Shown: positions 42,482 to 51,753 of the stretch, piece after piece | How the letters are laid out: each line of letters opens with the position of its first letter | How positions within the stretch are numbered: position 1 is the stretch's first letter | From: Methylobacterium sp. SyP6R | GTDB taxonomy: Bacteria; Pseudomonadota; Alphaproteobacteria; Rhizobiales; Beijerinckiaceae | Length of the DNA: 64,000 bases | Direction: 5' to 3' | NCBI RefSeq assembly: GCF_019216885.1 | Contig: NZ_JAAQRC020000001.1 | Span: 6,316,501 to 6,380,500 of the forward strand | Notes under the pieces: model-generated | What the model saw: only the letters and a program-made list of their open reading frames with translations | What the model was told of the DNA's origin: nothing | The model's database searches: none | Position numbers and translations under genes: made by a program

Positions 42482-44346
42482 GAACGCAGGGCGAAGGCGA
42501 CCGTCCGGCGGTCGGTGGCGGCCTCGGCCGGCGCGGCGGCGATGCGGCCGGCCGGGATGCCGGCCTTGAGCAGGTAATCGACGATCGCCGCGGCGCGCCG
42601 CTGCGGCAGGCCGGGATCGGGCATCGCGGGGGTGTCCGCGGATGTCTCGGTGGGCTTCTCGGTGTTCTTGCTGGCCTGCTTGCCCGGTTTCGCCGCGGGC
42701 TTGCCCTTGGGCGGTGCGGGGGTGGCCGCCTCCTTGGGGGCGGGCGGCGGCGCGGTGCCGGGCGGGTCGTCGTGACCGGCCACCTCGATCCGGGCCTGCG
42801 GGCAGGCGCGGGCGAGGTCCGCGACCCCATCGAGGACGGTGTAGAAGGCGGCTTTCAGGTCGGCGCTGCCGGGATCGAAGCGTAAGGTCGGCTCGGTGGC
42901 GAGCGCCGCGAAGGTCTTGGCGCAAGCCGCCGGATCCCGGAGCGGCGCGGCGCCGCGGGCATCGACGGCCACGTCGATCCGCCAGCCGGCCGGCGCGATC
43001 CTGGCGGCCTCGGTGGCGATGCGGCGCGCGCTCTCGGGGTAGAGCCCCTCCCCGGCGATGCGCAAGGACTGGTCGCGCACGCTCACCTCGCCCTCGGCGA
43101 GCTGGCCGAGCACCCCGATTCCCGCATTCAGCCCGTCGAGGAGGGCGGGCGGCGCGCCCTCGGCCAGCCGCGTGCGGTCGACGATGCGCTCGCCGTAGAG
43201 GTAGGGCCGGAGCGCCGTACGGAGCGCCTGGCGCGCCTCGGCATCCGGCAGGTGGCCGGTGAGGGTGAAGGCGTCGGGCCCGCGCCGGATCGTCACGAGA
43301 TAGGGCGAGACCGGGCTCGCCGTGAGCGCGACCGGGCCGCGGGAGACGCCCGCCGGCAGGTTGTCCGCCAGGGCCTCGGCCTCGCGCACGGCCTGGATGT
43401 CGATGGCCGAGCCCTGGATCGACAGCGCCGCACCGTCGAGGGAGACGCGGCCCTCCCGCACCAGCGCCAGGGCCGCGAAGGCGCGGTCGGTCAGCGCCCG
43501 CGCGTCGATCCCGGCCGGCAGACCGCGGGCGGTGCGCATGGCGTCGGTCACCGGGGCGCCGTCGGCGAGGAGGCGCGCCGCCGCCAGGATCGCCGCCCGG
43601 TCGGCCTCCGATACGGTGTAGCCGTCGAGGCGGAGGCCCTCGGGGCCGCGGCTCGCCGACCAGGTGAAGGGCGTGACCAGGGCCGGCTCGACCGCGACCT
43701 CGCCGATCGTGAAGCCGGCGGGTGCTTGCGCGAGGTCGGCCTTGAGGCCGGCATAGGCCTCGACGCTCGCCGCCTCGCCCCGCAGCGACAGAACGCGATC
43801 ACGCATCGCCGCGGTGGCGCCGGGCTTCAGGTGCTGCACCTGCGCGAGGAGGAAGCGGGCGGCGTCGGAAAAATGCTCCGGCGCGCCGCGGGCGGCCCGC
43901 GCGGCGTCGCGCAAGGAGAGCCCGGCGGGCAGGCCGGCGCTCAAGGCCTCGGTCAGGGCCGTGCGGCCGATCTCCGCCGGGCGATGGCCGATGAGGTCGA
44001 GGCGGTCCGGCGCGCGGTGGATCGCCGCCCAGGTGAAGGGCGCGACCTCGGCGACGAGTCCGAGGCGGTCGAGGATGCGGCGATGGCCCGGCAGATCGGC
44101 GAGTGCCGCGCGGGCCTCGTCGAGGGCGGATTGCATCGGCGCCTCGCCGCTCGCCAGAAGGTCGCGGCCCCGCGCCTCGACCCGCAGCCACGGCTCGGCG
44201 CCGTCGCGGCCGGTGCCCGCCGCGATCGTGGCGGCCGGCGCCTCCAGGGCGGCTTCGAGCCGCGTCTCGGCGAAGGGCGTGGCGGCAACCCAGGCGCCGG
44301 CGAGGAGGGGAAGGCCGGCGAGCCAGCCGATCGAGCGAATCGCCAT
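42478..44346 (-). CDS. OmpA/BON-like envelope protein
   Basis: A 622-residue protein with an N-terminal membrane anchor or signal (IRSIGWLAGLPLLAGAWVAA). It then has several repeated segments of about 75-80 residues, each with a 'PFTW... P..L.L.G' core (for example EVAPFTWAAIHRAPDRLDLIGHR and LVTPFTWSASRGPEGLRLDG), resembling BON-type folds in OmpA-family proteins. The end (LRFDPGSADLKAAFYTVLDG, later RRAAAIVDYLLKAGIPAGRI) is an OmpA-like domain interrupted by a Pro/Lys/Thr-rich linker. The start at 44346 has GAGG upstream. A role in envelope organisation is likely but unproven. Confidence 0.75.
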   Translation of the reverse strand: MAIRSIGWLAGLPLLAGAWVAATPFAETRLEAALEAPAATIAAGTGRDGAEPWLRVEARGRDLLASGEAPMQSALDEARAALADLPGHRRILDRLGLVAEVAPFTWAAIHRAPDRLDLIGHRPAEIGRTALTEALSAGLPAGLSLRDAARAARGAPEHFSDAARFLLAQVQHLKPGATAAMRDRVLSLRGEAASVEAYAGLKADLAQAPAGFTIGEVAVEPALVTPFTWSASRGPEGLRLDGYTVSEADRAAILAAARLLADGAPVTDAMRTARGLPAGIDARALTDRAFAALALVREGRVSLDGAALSIQGSAIDIQAVREAEALADNLPAGVSRGPVALTASPVSPYLVTIRRGPDAFTLTGHLPDAEARQALRTALRPYLYGERIVDRTRLAEGAPPALLDGLNAGIGVLGQLAEGEVSVRDQSLRIAGEGLYPESARRIATEAARIAPAGWRIDVAVDARGAAPLRDPAACAKTFAALATEPTLRFDPGSADLKAAFYTVLDGVADLARACPQARIEVAGHDDPPGTAPPPAPKEAATPAPPKGKPAAKPGKQASKNTEKPTETSADTPAMPDPGLPQRRAAAIVDYLLKAGIPAGRIAAAPAEAATDRRTVAFALRS

Positions 44347-44462
44347 ACTGGACCTCGACGCGGAACGCGCGCGGCGGGGGATCTTCCGACGCGCAGGCGC
44401 CACCCTGGCGGCGGTTTCCGGCATCAGCAAGGCGCGGCAGGCGAGCAGGTCGCGAGAATCGG

Positions 44463-44529
44463 AAAAGGGCCCCGGCACGAAGCCGGGACCCTGAAAACTC
44501 GTCCGTGGCGCGGCCCCCGAGGGGGCCGC
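44463..44529 (-). terminator. Porin transcript terminator
   Basis: Two hairpins follow the porin stop on the minus strand: GCGGCCCC-CTCG-GGGGCCGC (44529-44510) and then GGGTCCCGGC-TTCGT-GCCGGGGCCC (44491-44467, one G-T pair), followed by TTTTCC. The second is a good intrinsic terminator. Confidence 0.75.
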
Positions 44530-44539
44530 TTCTCGCGAC

Positions 44540-46174
44540 TTAGAAGTCGCGCTGGACGCGCATGCGGACCTGGAACGTGTCCGCGAAGTTGGTGGTCGGC
44601 AGGACCGCACCGGCGGCGTTGGTCGGCAGGCCGGCGGCGTTCAGGCCGACGGGAACCTGGCCCGGAGCCTTGTTCTGGTCGACCACGCGGCCGCCCTTGA
44701 GGTCGACGCGGTTGTAGAGACCCTCGACGCCGATATCGAGGTCCTTGACCGGCGACCAGATCAGGCTCGCGCCGGCGACGATCTGGCTGGTGTCGCGCAG
44801 GGCGGCGCTGTAGGCGAAGGCGCCGGGGCTGTTGACCGGGTTGCCGAGGCCGTTGAAGTTCAGCGCGCCGAGCAGGTTGCGGCTGGTCTTGCCGAAGCTC
44901 ATCTCGCCGTAGCTGCCGATGATCGCCGAGCGCAGCTCGGGGGTCCAGTAGTGCAGGTACGAACCGACCACCGTCCAGCTGGTCGACAGCTCCATCTTGC
45001 CCGTCACCGGGTTGACGGCGGCGTCGGTGAAGTAGGCGGCGAAGGGCGAGCCCTGGGTGTTGCCGGCGCTGGCGGTGTAGGTGCCGATGTACTGGGAGTA
45101 GCCGGTGTAGATCTGGGCGCCCTCGCCGTACGAACCCTGCAGGTACAGGGAGTCGCCCGGAGCGATGAACGGCAGGTTGAACTTCAGGCCGCCCTGCACC
45201 GCCCAGCCGTACTCGCTGTTGACGCGGGGGGTGACGATCGTGCCGGCCGCCAGGGTGGCGCCGTTGAAGCCGAGCACCGTGGTGGCGTTCTGGGCGTTCA
45301 GCTCGTGCACGGCGGCCGAGAGCTGGGCCGAACCCCAGGCGGCGTCGTAGCGCAGGGCACCGACGAAGTCGGGCATGCGGTTGGTCTGGCGCAGGTCGTA
45401 GAACGCCTCGCCGATCGGCACGCCGGCCGCGTTGGTGGCGATGATCGGGCTCAGGTTGGTGGCCGCGGCGGTGAAGACCGCGAACTGGCTCGCCGCGTTG
45501 CCGGCGGTGGCGGTGCCGAACAGCGGGTTCTTGCGGAAGGTCGGGTCTTCGACCGACAGCGTCGCCGAGAAGCCGTTCCCGAAGGTCGCGGTGTAGGCGA
45601 GCAGGTTGGTGGAGGACGTGTCCGAGCCCAGCGAGGTGCCGATGATCTCGAAGTCGTGGGCGTAGAAGTCGTAGAACGAGGCCGCGCGACCGGCGGTGAG
45701 GCCGGCGAACTGGATGAAGGCCTTGTCGACGTTCACGTATTGCTGGGCGCGGCCGAACGTGTCGACGCCGAGCGCCGGGAAGGCGTTGGCGATGCGCTGC
45801 TGCGTGCCCGAGTTCAGGTAGGCGCCGGTCCGCGAGGCGAGCTCGAAGCGCACGAAGGCGCGGAGCGTGCCGTAGGCGGTCTGGGTGCGGGCGTCGAGGT
45901 TGAGACGGCCGAGGCCGCGGTAACCCATCAGGTCGCCGTTGTTGCCCGAGCGCGAGTAGCCCTGCGAGTAGCCGGCTTCAAAGCGGGCGCGGCCGGAGAC
46001 GCGCAGGCAGGTATCGGTACCGGGAACGAAGAAGAAGCCGGCCCCGTAGGCCGAGCAGACACGAACGTACTCAACGGGCGCAGCCTTCTTGATCGGCAGA
46101 TCGGCAGCGTGCGCACCGGCAACGACGGTCAGGCCAGCAGCCGAACCGAGCAGAAGGCTCTTCACGAGCTTCAT
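44540..46174 (-). CDS. Bradyrhizobium-type outer-membrane porin
   Basis: A 544-residue porin. It has a signal peptide (MKLVKSLLLGSAAGLTVVAG to AHAA) and then ADLPIKKAAPVEYVRVCSAYGAG, the standard opening of Rhizobiales porins (porin_2 family), with two early Cys residues. The rest is beta-strand-rich with aromatic girdles, and the last residue is Phe (RVQRDF), needed for assembly. GGAGG precedes the ATG at 46174. The protein is longer than many relatives because of Ala/Asn/Thr-rich loops. Expression is expected to be high, with a strong terminator after it. Confidence 0.9.
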   Translation of the reverse strand: MKLVKSLLLGSAAGLTVVAGAHAADLPIKKAAPVEYVRVCSAYGAGFFFVPGTDTCLRVSGRARFEAGYSQGYSRSGNNGDLMGYRGLGRLNLDARTQTAYGTLRAFVRFELASRTGAYLNSGTQQRIANAFPALGVDTFGRAQQYVNVDKAFIQFAGLTAGRAASFYDFYAHDFEIIGTSLGSDTSSTNLLAYTATFGNGFSATLSVEDPTFRKNPLFGTATAGNAASQFAVFTAAATNLSPIIATNAAGVPIGEAFYDLRQTNRMPDFVGALRYDAAWGSAQLSAAVHELNAQNATTVLGFNGATLAAGTIVTPRVNSEYGWAVQGGLKFNLPFIAPGDSLYLQGSYGEGAQIYTGYSQYIGTYTASAGNTQGSPFAAYFTDAAVNPVTGKMELSTSWTVVGSYLHYWTPELRSAIIGSYGEMSFGKTSRNLLGALNFNGLGNPVNSPGAFAYSAALRDTSQIVAGASLIWSPVKDLDIGVEGLYNRVDLKGGRVVDQNKAPGQVPVGLNAAGLPTNAAGAVLPTTNFADTFQVRMRVQRDF

Positions 46175-46548
46175 CGAGACCTCCAAAGTTTCGAGACCCT
46201 GGGGGTGAACGACTGTGTCTCGACGAATGCCGAACCACGCCACTCTTATCCCCTGTGCCCGGCGCTCCCCTCAGGGGATGTCATCCGGGCCGCGCCGGGT
46301 TGTCCCCGGTGCAGAGGCACCATGTGCGAGGCGCTAACTGCGATCAACCGGCATCTGCGTCCGGGACGGCCAAGCCACCGGCTTTCGGCCTTAATGTTGC
46401 ACGGACGCCACGAAACCTTACGCAGGTCAGCTAAATCCGGGCTCTGACGCGCGACAACTGAGTTTGCCGCGCATCGTCCTGTCGTCCTCTGGAGCGGAAC
46501 CCGGTCCCGGGGCCACGACCCGGATCGCGCTGGGGTCGTGACTGGTCC
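46175..46548. other. Porin upstream region
   Basis: These 374 bases separate the end of uup from the start of the porin gene, both on the minus strand. They must contain the porin promoter and leader. I could not assign -35 and -10 boxes with confidence. There is no other gene-like frame or strong hairpin. Confidence 0.4.
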
Positions 46549-48378
46549 TCAACCTTCCATTTCCTCGCGCATCACCTCGAGCTCGAGCCAGCGTTCCTCG
46601 GCGCTCGCGAGATCGGTCTCGGTCGTCGCCAGGGTACGGGAGATCGCCTCGAAGCGGGCGGGATCGCGGGCATAGAGGGTCGGGTCGTCGAGGGCGGCCC
46701 GGAGCTTGGCCCGGTTGCCTTCCAGTGCTGCGATCCGGGCCGGCAAGGTCTTGAGCTCGTGCTGCTCGTTGAAGCCGAGGCGCTTCCTGGCGGCCGGGCG
46801 GGCGGCAGCCGGCTTCGGCACCGCCTTGACGCCGTCCCTTGCACCATCCTTTGCGCTTGGCGAGACGACCCCGCGGGCCTGCACGCCGACGCCTCGCTGG
46901 GCGACCATGTCGCTGTAGCCGCCCGCATAGGCGACCCAGCGCCCCTCCCCTTCCGAGACCAGCACGGTGTCCACGACCCGGTCGAGGAAGTCGCGGTCGT
47001 GGCTGACCAGGATCAGGGTGCCGGCGTACTCGCCGAGCATCTCCTGGAGCAGGTCGAGGGTCTCGAGGTCGAGGTCGTTGGTCGGTTCGTCGAGCACCAG
47101 CAGGTTGCCGGCTTCGGCGAGCGCGCGGGCCAGCAGCAGCCGGTTGCGCTCGCCGCCCGAGAGCACGCTCACCGGCGTGCGCGCCTGCTCGGGCGAGAAC
47201 AGGAAGTCCTTCATGTAGCCGATGACGTGCCGGCTCTGGTTGCCGACCTGGACGCTGTCGCTGCCCCCGCCGGTCAGCACGTCGGCGACGGTGCGCTCGG
47301 GATCGAGGGCGCTGCGGCGCTGGTCGAGGAGGTTGAGGGTGACGTTGGCCCCCACCTTCACGATGCCCTCGTCCGGCGGGAGGCGGCCGGTGAGGAGGTT
47401 GACCAGCGTCGTCTTGCCGGTACCGTTGGCGCCGACGATGCCGAGCCGGTCGCCCTTCGCGATGCGCAAGCTCAGGTCGCGGACGATCGGGCGGTCGCCG
47501 TAAGCTTTCGCGACGTCGCGCGCCTCGACCACCAGGGTGCCGGAGGCCTCGGTCTCGCTCACCGTCATCGTCGCGGCGCCGACCGGCCCGCGATGCTCGC
47601 GGGCCTGGCGGCGCAGGTCGTGCAGGCCGGCGAGCCGCTTGACGTTGCGCTTGCGCCGCGCGGTCACGCCGTAGCGCAGCCAGTCCTCTTCCGCCGCGAT
47701 CTTGCGGTCGAGCTTGTGGCGCTCGCGCTCCTCCTCCTCGAACACCTGGTCGCGCCAGCCCTCGAAGGCGGCAAACCCCTGGTCGAGGCGCCGCGTCGTG
47801 CCGCGGTCGAGCCAGACGATCGAGCGCGACAGGGCTTCGAGGAAGCGCCGGTCGTGGCTGATGAGGACGAGCGCCGAGCGGCTGCCCTTCAGCTCGGCCT
47901 CCAGCCACTCGATCGCCGGCAGGTCGAGATGGTTGGTCGGCTCGTCGAGGAGCAGGATGTCGGGCTCGGGCGCGAGCGCCTGGGCGAGCGCCGCGCGGCG
48001 CGATTCGCCCCCCGACAGCCGGCTCGGATCCTCCTCGCCGGTGAGCCCCAAGCTCTCCAGCAGGTAGCGCGCCCGGTAGATCTCGTCGCCCGGCCCCATC
48101 CCGGCCTCGACGAAGGACAGGGTGGTGTCGTGGCCGGAAAAGTCCGGCTCCTGGGCGAGGTAGCGGACCGTCGTGCCGGGCTGGAGGAAGCGCACGCCCT
48201 TGTCGGGCTCGACCAGCCCGGCGGCGACCTTGAGCAGGGTCGACTTGCCCGAGCCGTTGCGGCCGACGAGGCAGGTGCGGTCGCCGGGAGCCAGCGAGAG
48301 GTCGGCGCCATTGAGCAGCGGCGTGCCGCCGAAGGTGAGCGCGATGCCCTGGAGGGTGAGGAGCGGAGGAGCGGCCAT
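46549..48378 (-). CDS. uup: ABC-F ATPase (Uup-like)
   Basis: A 609-residue soluble protein with two ABC ATPase cassettes. The first has VGRNGSGKSTLLKVAAG, LSGGESRRAALAQAL and ILLLDEPTNHLDL; the second has VGANGTGKTTLVNLL, LSGGERNRLLLARAL and LLVLDEPTNDLDL. Between them is the interdomain linker with many charged residues (EEEERERHKLDRKIAAEEDW). The C-terminal coiled part (about residues 540-605) is typical of Uup, which acts on ribosomes or branched DNA. There is no membrane segment. Confidence 0.9.
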   Translation of the reverse strand: MAAPPLLTLQGIALTFGGTPLLNGADLSLAPGDRTCLVGRNGSGKSTLLKVAAGLVEPDKGVRFLQPGTTVRYLAQEPDFSGHDTTLSFVEAGMGPGDEIYRARYLLESLGLTGEEDPSRLSGGESRRAALAQALAPEPDILLLDEPTNHLDLPAIEWLEAELKGSRSALVLISHDRRFLEALSRSIVWLDRGTTRRLDQGFAAFEGWRDQVFEEEERERHKLDRKIAAEEDWLRYGVTARRKRNVKRLAGLHDLRRQAREHRGPVGAATMTVSETEASGTLVVEARDVAKAYGDRPIVRDLSLRIAKGDRLGIVGANGTGKTTLVNLLTGRLPPDEGIVKVGANVTLNLLDQRRSALDPERTVADVLTGGGSDSVQVGNQSRHVIGYMKDFLFSPEQARTPVSVLSGGERNRLLLARALAEAGNLLVLDEPTNDLDLETLDLLQEMLGEYAGTLILVSHDRDFLDRVVDTVLVSEGEGRWVAYAGGYSDMVAQRGVGVQARGVVSPSAKDGARDGVKAVPKPAAARPAARKRLGFNEQHELKTLPARIAALEGNRAKLRAALDDPTLYARDPARFEAISRTLATTETDLASAEERWLELEVMREEMEG

Positions 48379-48494
48379 GGCCGGGGGATACGGCAGCCGT
48401 ACGGGAAAGGCGAGCCCGGGCGGCGGCGTCTTGTGCGCCGTGCGGCCTTGACCTAGCAGGAGGGGACTGCACGGCTCCGATGTCGCGGGGATGC

Positions 48495-48983
48495 ATGGCG
48501 GATCGCAAGGTCAGGACCCGCGAGCACGTCATCGCGGCCATGAGCCTGCACCATGTCGGCTACATCGTTGCGAAGGCCGGCTATGTTCTCGATGTTCCGG
48601 CGGCTGATTACGGCATCGATGGCCTGATCACGACCTTCGACGTCGATGGCAGCATCGAGAGCGGTTATATCTCGCTGCAACTCAAGGCGACGGACCACCT
48701 CACGGTCCGAAGGGATGGATGCATCGCTGTCCGGATCGATCTGCGCGACATCGATTTCTGGCTGGCAGATTTCTTTCCGGTGATCGTTGTGATTTTTGAT
48801 GCTTGCGTGGAGATAGGATACTATCTGATCGTGCAAGATTACTTCAAGGCGCATCCGCTCACGGCGGCCCAACGACGGCGTGCCACGGTGACCGTCCACA
48901 TCGACCCGGAGGCGATCGTGAGCGATAGTGTGGTCGGGTCGTGGCGGGACCTGAAGACCGGGCACAGGAAGGCGCGGGCATGA
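48495..48983 (+). CDS. DUF4365 protein, nuclease-fold-like
   Basis: A 162-residue protein with the DUF4365 pattern. It opens RKVRTREHVIAAMSLHHVGY, then has DYGIDGLITTFD with GYISLQLKAT, which fits a PD-(D/E)XK-type core (D...QxK), and ends with PVIVVIFDACVEIGYYLIVQ. Start codons at 48480 and 48495 are both possible. The DNA is a little AT-richer than its surroundings. The next gene overlaps its stop (ATGA) and is HicA-like, so the two form a two-gene unit like a toxin-antitoxin or defence module. Activity is not known. Confidence 0.72.
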   Translation: MADRKVRTREHVIAAMSLHHVGYIVAKAGYVLDVPAADYGIDGLITTFDVDGSIESGYISLQLKATDHLTVRRDGCIAVRIDLRDIDFWLADFFPVIVVIFDACVEIGYYLIVQDYFKAHPLTAAQRRRATVTVHIDPEAIVSDSVVGSWRDLKTGHRKARA

Positions 48984-49369
48984 CGGACGTCCGGACCCAG
49001 ACGGTCATTGACGCTCTGACGGAACTCGGCTTCGAGCGGAGAATGGCCAATGACAGCCATGCGCTCTACGATCATCCGGCCGGCGCGAGCGTCTCGCTTC
49101 CCCACAGCCGGCCTCATGTGTCCGGTGCGCTCCTGAAGGCGATCGAGCGTCAGGTGGCGGGGTTCGGCATCGCTCCGGCTCATGTCTTCGGTGAGACGGT
49201 CCTCGCCCGGCACCGGGCTGCTCCGGTGACCGACGAGGCCGGCGACGGTTCGGCCGATGCGGCCGGTTCCGGGACCGCGCCGGCACGATCCGCATTCGAT
49301 CGCGAGACCGGCGGGCACAGGGCCGCGAGCCCGCCGAAACCGCGCCGACGCCGCGCCGCCGCGCAATAG
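48980..49369 (+). CDS. HicA-like small RNA-binding-fold protein
   Basis: A 129-residue protein. Residues 1-60 look like the HicA/YcfA double-stranded-RNA-binding fold: VIDALTELGFERRMANDSHA, with the SHALYDHP segment in the position of the HicA catalytic His, then SVSLPHSRPHVSGALLKAIE. HicA toxins are mRNA interferases. The remaining half is a disordered basic tail ending PPKPRRRRAAAQ, not usual in HicA. No HicB antitoxin is next to it; the coupled partner is the DUF4365 protein. Confidence 0.65.
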   Translation: MTDVRTQTVIDALTELGFERRMANDSHALYDHPAGASVSLPHSRPHVSGALLKAIERQVAGFGIAPAHVFGETVLARHRAAPVTDEAGDGSADAAGSGTAPARSAFDRETGGHRAASPPKPRRRRAAAQ

Positions 49370-49550
49370 ACCTTCGGAACTGCGCGGCACACCGACGACG
49401 CCCGAAGGCTTCCTCTCCCTCGATGGGTAGCGTCGGGTGCAGGCCGGCCCCGACGGATCGTGCCGTGCTCATCCCCGCCCGAGCCGGTGTAAGACCATAG
49501 TGGCTGCGGTTCGCGCCCATGCCCCTGGGCCGCCCCGAAGAGGATTCCCG

Positions 49551-51383
49551 ATGAGCGTCGCCAAACCCGATCCCTTCACCACCCGCCCCGAGATCGACGG
49601 CACCTTCGGGGTCGTGGCCTCGACGCACTGGATCGCCACCGCGGTCGGGATGGGCGTGCTGGAGCGGGGCGGCAACGCCTTCGATGCCGGGGTGGCCACC
49701 GCCTTCGTGCTGCAGGTGGTCGAGCCGCATCTCAACGGACCGGGCGGCGACGTGCCGGTGATCCTGCACGACGTCCGGGTCGGGCACCCGCAGGTGGTGT
49801 GCGGCCAGGGCCCGGCGCCGCAGGCCGCCACCATCGCACACCTGCGCGACGATCTCGGCCTCGATCTCGTGCCGGGCACCGGGCTGCTCGCGCCCTGCGT
49901 GCCCGGCACCTTCGACGCTTACATGCTGATCCTGCGCGACCACGGCACCTGGCGGCTGGCCGACGTGCTGGAGGCGGCGATCGGGTATGCCCGCGACGGC
50001 TTCCCGCTGGTCGAGCGGGTCTCGGCCACCATCGCCACCGTCGAGGGGCTGTTTCGCGAGCACTGGCCGAGCTCGGCGGCGACCTACCTGAAGGAGGGCG
50101 GCGTGCCTGCCCCCGGCAGCCTGTTCACCAATCCGGTGCTCGCCGAGACCTATGCCCGCATCGTGCGCGAGGCGGCCGGCGGCTCGCGCGAGCAGGAGAT
50201 CGAACGCGCCCGCCGGATCTGGTCGCAGGGCTTCGTCGCCGAGGCGATCGACGCGTTCTGCCGCGGTGAGCCGGTGATGGACGTGACGGGCAAGCCCCAT
50301 CGCGGCCTCCTCACCGGGGCCGACATGGCGTCCTGGCAGGCGAGCGTCGAGGCGCCGATCGGGTACGAATACGGCCGCTACACCGTGCTGAAGGCTGGTC
50401 CCTGGACGCAAGGCCTCGCGACCCTGCAGCAGTTCGCCCTCCTCAAGGGCTTCGACCTCGACCGCCTCGATCCGGCGGGACCCGACTTCATCCATCTCCA
50501 GGTCGAGTGCGCCAAGCTGGCCTTTGCCGACCGCGACACGTTCTACGGCGACCCCGCCTTCGTCGACGTGCCGGTCGAGACCCTCCTGTCGGATGCCTAC
50601 AATGCCGAGCGCCGCCGTCTCGTCGGCGCCACCGCCTCGCTGGAGCAGCGGCCGGGCACGATCCCCGGCTTCGGCAAGGCCCTCGATGCCAGGGTGAGCG
50701 AGGGCGCGCGCACGGCCGTCGGCTCGTCCGGCGCGGGGGAGCCCACGGTCGGCAGGATCGAGGCGAGCGTCCCGCCGGACGATGCCCGCGCAGGGGTGGT
50801 GCGGGGCGACACGGTGCATTTCGACATCATCGACCGGCACGGCAACATGATCGCCGCCACGCCGTCGGGCGGCTGGCTGCAATCCTCGCCGGTGATCCCG
50901 GCCCTCGGCTTCTGCCTCGGCACCCGCGCGCAGATGTTCGTGCTCGACGAGAGCCATCCGGCAGCGCTCGCCCCCGGCAAGCGACCGCGCTCGACGCTCT
51001 CGCCCACCATGGCTTTGCGTGACGGCAAACCCTACCTCGCCTGGGGCTCGCCGGGCGGCGACCAGCAGGACCAGTGGATCCCGCAATTCTTCCTGCGCCA
51101 CGTCCATGCCGGCATGAACCTGCAGGCGGCGATCGACGCGCCGGCCTGGCACACCGAGCACTTCCCGTCCTCGTTCTGGCCGCGCACCGCCCGGCCGGGC
51201 GTGGTGGTGGTGGAAAACCGCATCAGCCCCGCCACCATCGCGGAGCTGCGCCGGCGCGGCCACCTCGTCGAGGTCGGGTCGGACTGGTCGGAGGGGCGGC
51301 TGACGGCAGCAAGCCGCGACGGGCGGCGCCTCAGGGCCGCCGCCAATCCCCGCGGCATGCAGGGCTACGCCGCGGGACGGTGA
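49551..51383 (+). CDS. Gamma-glutamyltransferase-family enzyme
   Basis: A 610-residue Ntn-hydrolase of the gamma-glutamyltranspeptidase family. It opens GTFGVVASTHWIATAVGMGV and has ERGGNAFDAGVATAFVLQVV. The processing/nucleophile Thr is in VRGDTVHFDIIDRHGN (about residue 420), followed by GSPGGDQQDQWIPQ, which builds the oxyanion site. No signal peptide is seen, unlike the classical periplasmic enzyme, so it is likely cytoplasmic and may act as an acylase or amidase. AGAGGA lies before the ATG at 49551. Confidence 0.87.
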   Translation: MSVAKPDPFTTRPEIDGTFGVVASTHWIATAVGMGVLERGGNAFDAGVATAFVLQVVEPHLNGPGGDVPVILHDVRVGHPQVVCGQGPAPQAATIAHLRDDLGLDLVPGTGLLAPCVPGTFDAYMLILRDHGTWRLADVLEAAIGYARDGFPLVERVSATIATVEGLFREHWPSSAATYLKEGGVPAPGSLFTNPVLAETYARIVREAAGGSREQEIERARRIWSQGFVAEAIDAFCRGEPVMDVTGKPHRGLLTGADMASWQASVEAPIGYEYGRYTVLKAGPWTQGLATLQQFALLKGFDLDRLDPAGPDFIHLQVECAKLAFADRDTFYGDPAFVDVPVETLLSDAYNAERRRLVGATASLEQRPGTIPGFGKALDARVSEGARTAVGSSGAGEPTVGRIEASVPPDDARAGVVRGDTVHFDIIDRHGNMIAATPSGGWLQSSPVIPALGFCLGTRAQMFVLDESHPAALAPGKRPRSTLSPTMALRDGKPYLAWGSPGGDQQDQWIPQFFLRHVHAGMNLQAAIDAPAWHTEHFPSSFWPRTARPGVVVVENRISPATIAELRRRGHLVEVGSDWSEGRLTAASRDGRRLRAAANPRGMQGYAAGR

Positions 51384-51388
51384 CACAG

Positions 51389-51421
51389 GGTCCGCCGATC
51401 AGGTCTCCGGTTCGGCGGACC
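51389..51421 (+). terminator. Hairpin after the gamma-glutamyltransferase gene
   Basis: GGTCCGCCG (51389-51397) pairs exactly with CGGCGGACC (51413-51421) around a 15-base loop, just after the stop. There is no T-run, so termination would be weak or Rho-dependent. Confidence 0.4.
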
Positions 51422-51482
51422 ATGCGGCAAGGAGGATCGGGACAGCACTCGATCGCGGTGCGATCGGGTGTCGTCCCACCCC

Positions 51483-51689
51483 TCACATCGTCGGGTTGGC
51501 GGGGCCGGTCGGGGACGGGTCGGGGGTGATGGCCGGCGAGTTGCCGGGATCGTTCACCGGGATCTCGACCGGCCGGTCGCCGGGCGCCTCGCTCGGCAAT
51601 TCCGGCCCGCCGGGATTCGGCGTATCGGGACCGGGTGTCGGGGGCACGGGATCGTAGGGCTGGTCCGGGATCGGGCCGGGATTCGACAT
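51483..51689 (-). CDS. Small proline-rich protein
   Basis: A 68-residue acidic protein made almost only of Pro, Gly, Asn, Asp and Thr (for example DPVPPTPGPDTPNPGGPE), so it is disordered. AGGAG stands seven bases before the ATG, which supports real translation. No signal peptide or family is recognised. The gene is located after the polyhydroxyalkanoate-system gene on the same strand, 64 bases apart. Confidence 0.6.
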   Translation of the reverse strand: MSNPGPIPDQPYDPVPPTPGPDTPNPGGPELPSEAPGDRPVEIPVNDPGNSPAITPDPSPTGPANPTM

Positions 51690-51753
51690 CGAGCGCTCCT
51701 CATCTCTATCGAACCCAAACCGGGGCGCGCGGCCCCGGTTCCGCTTCCGTCCC

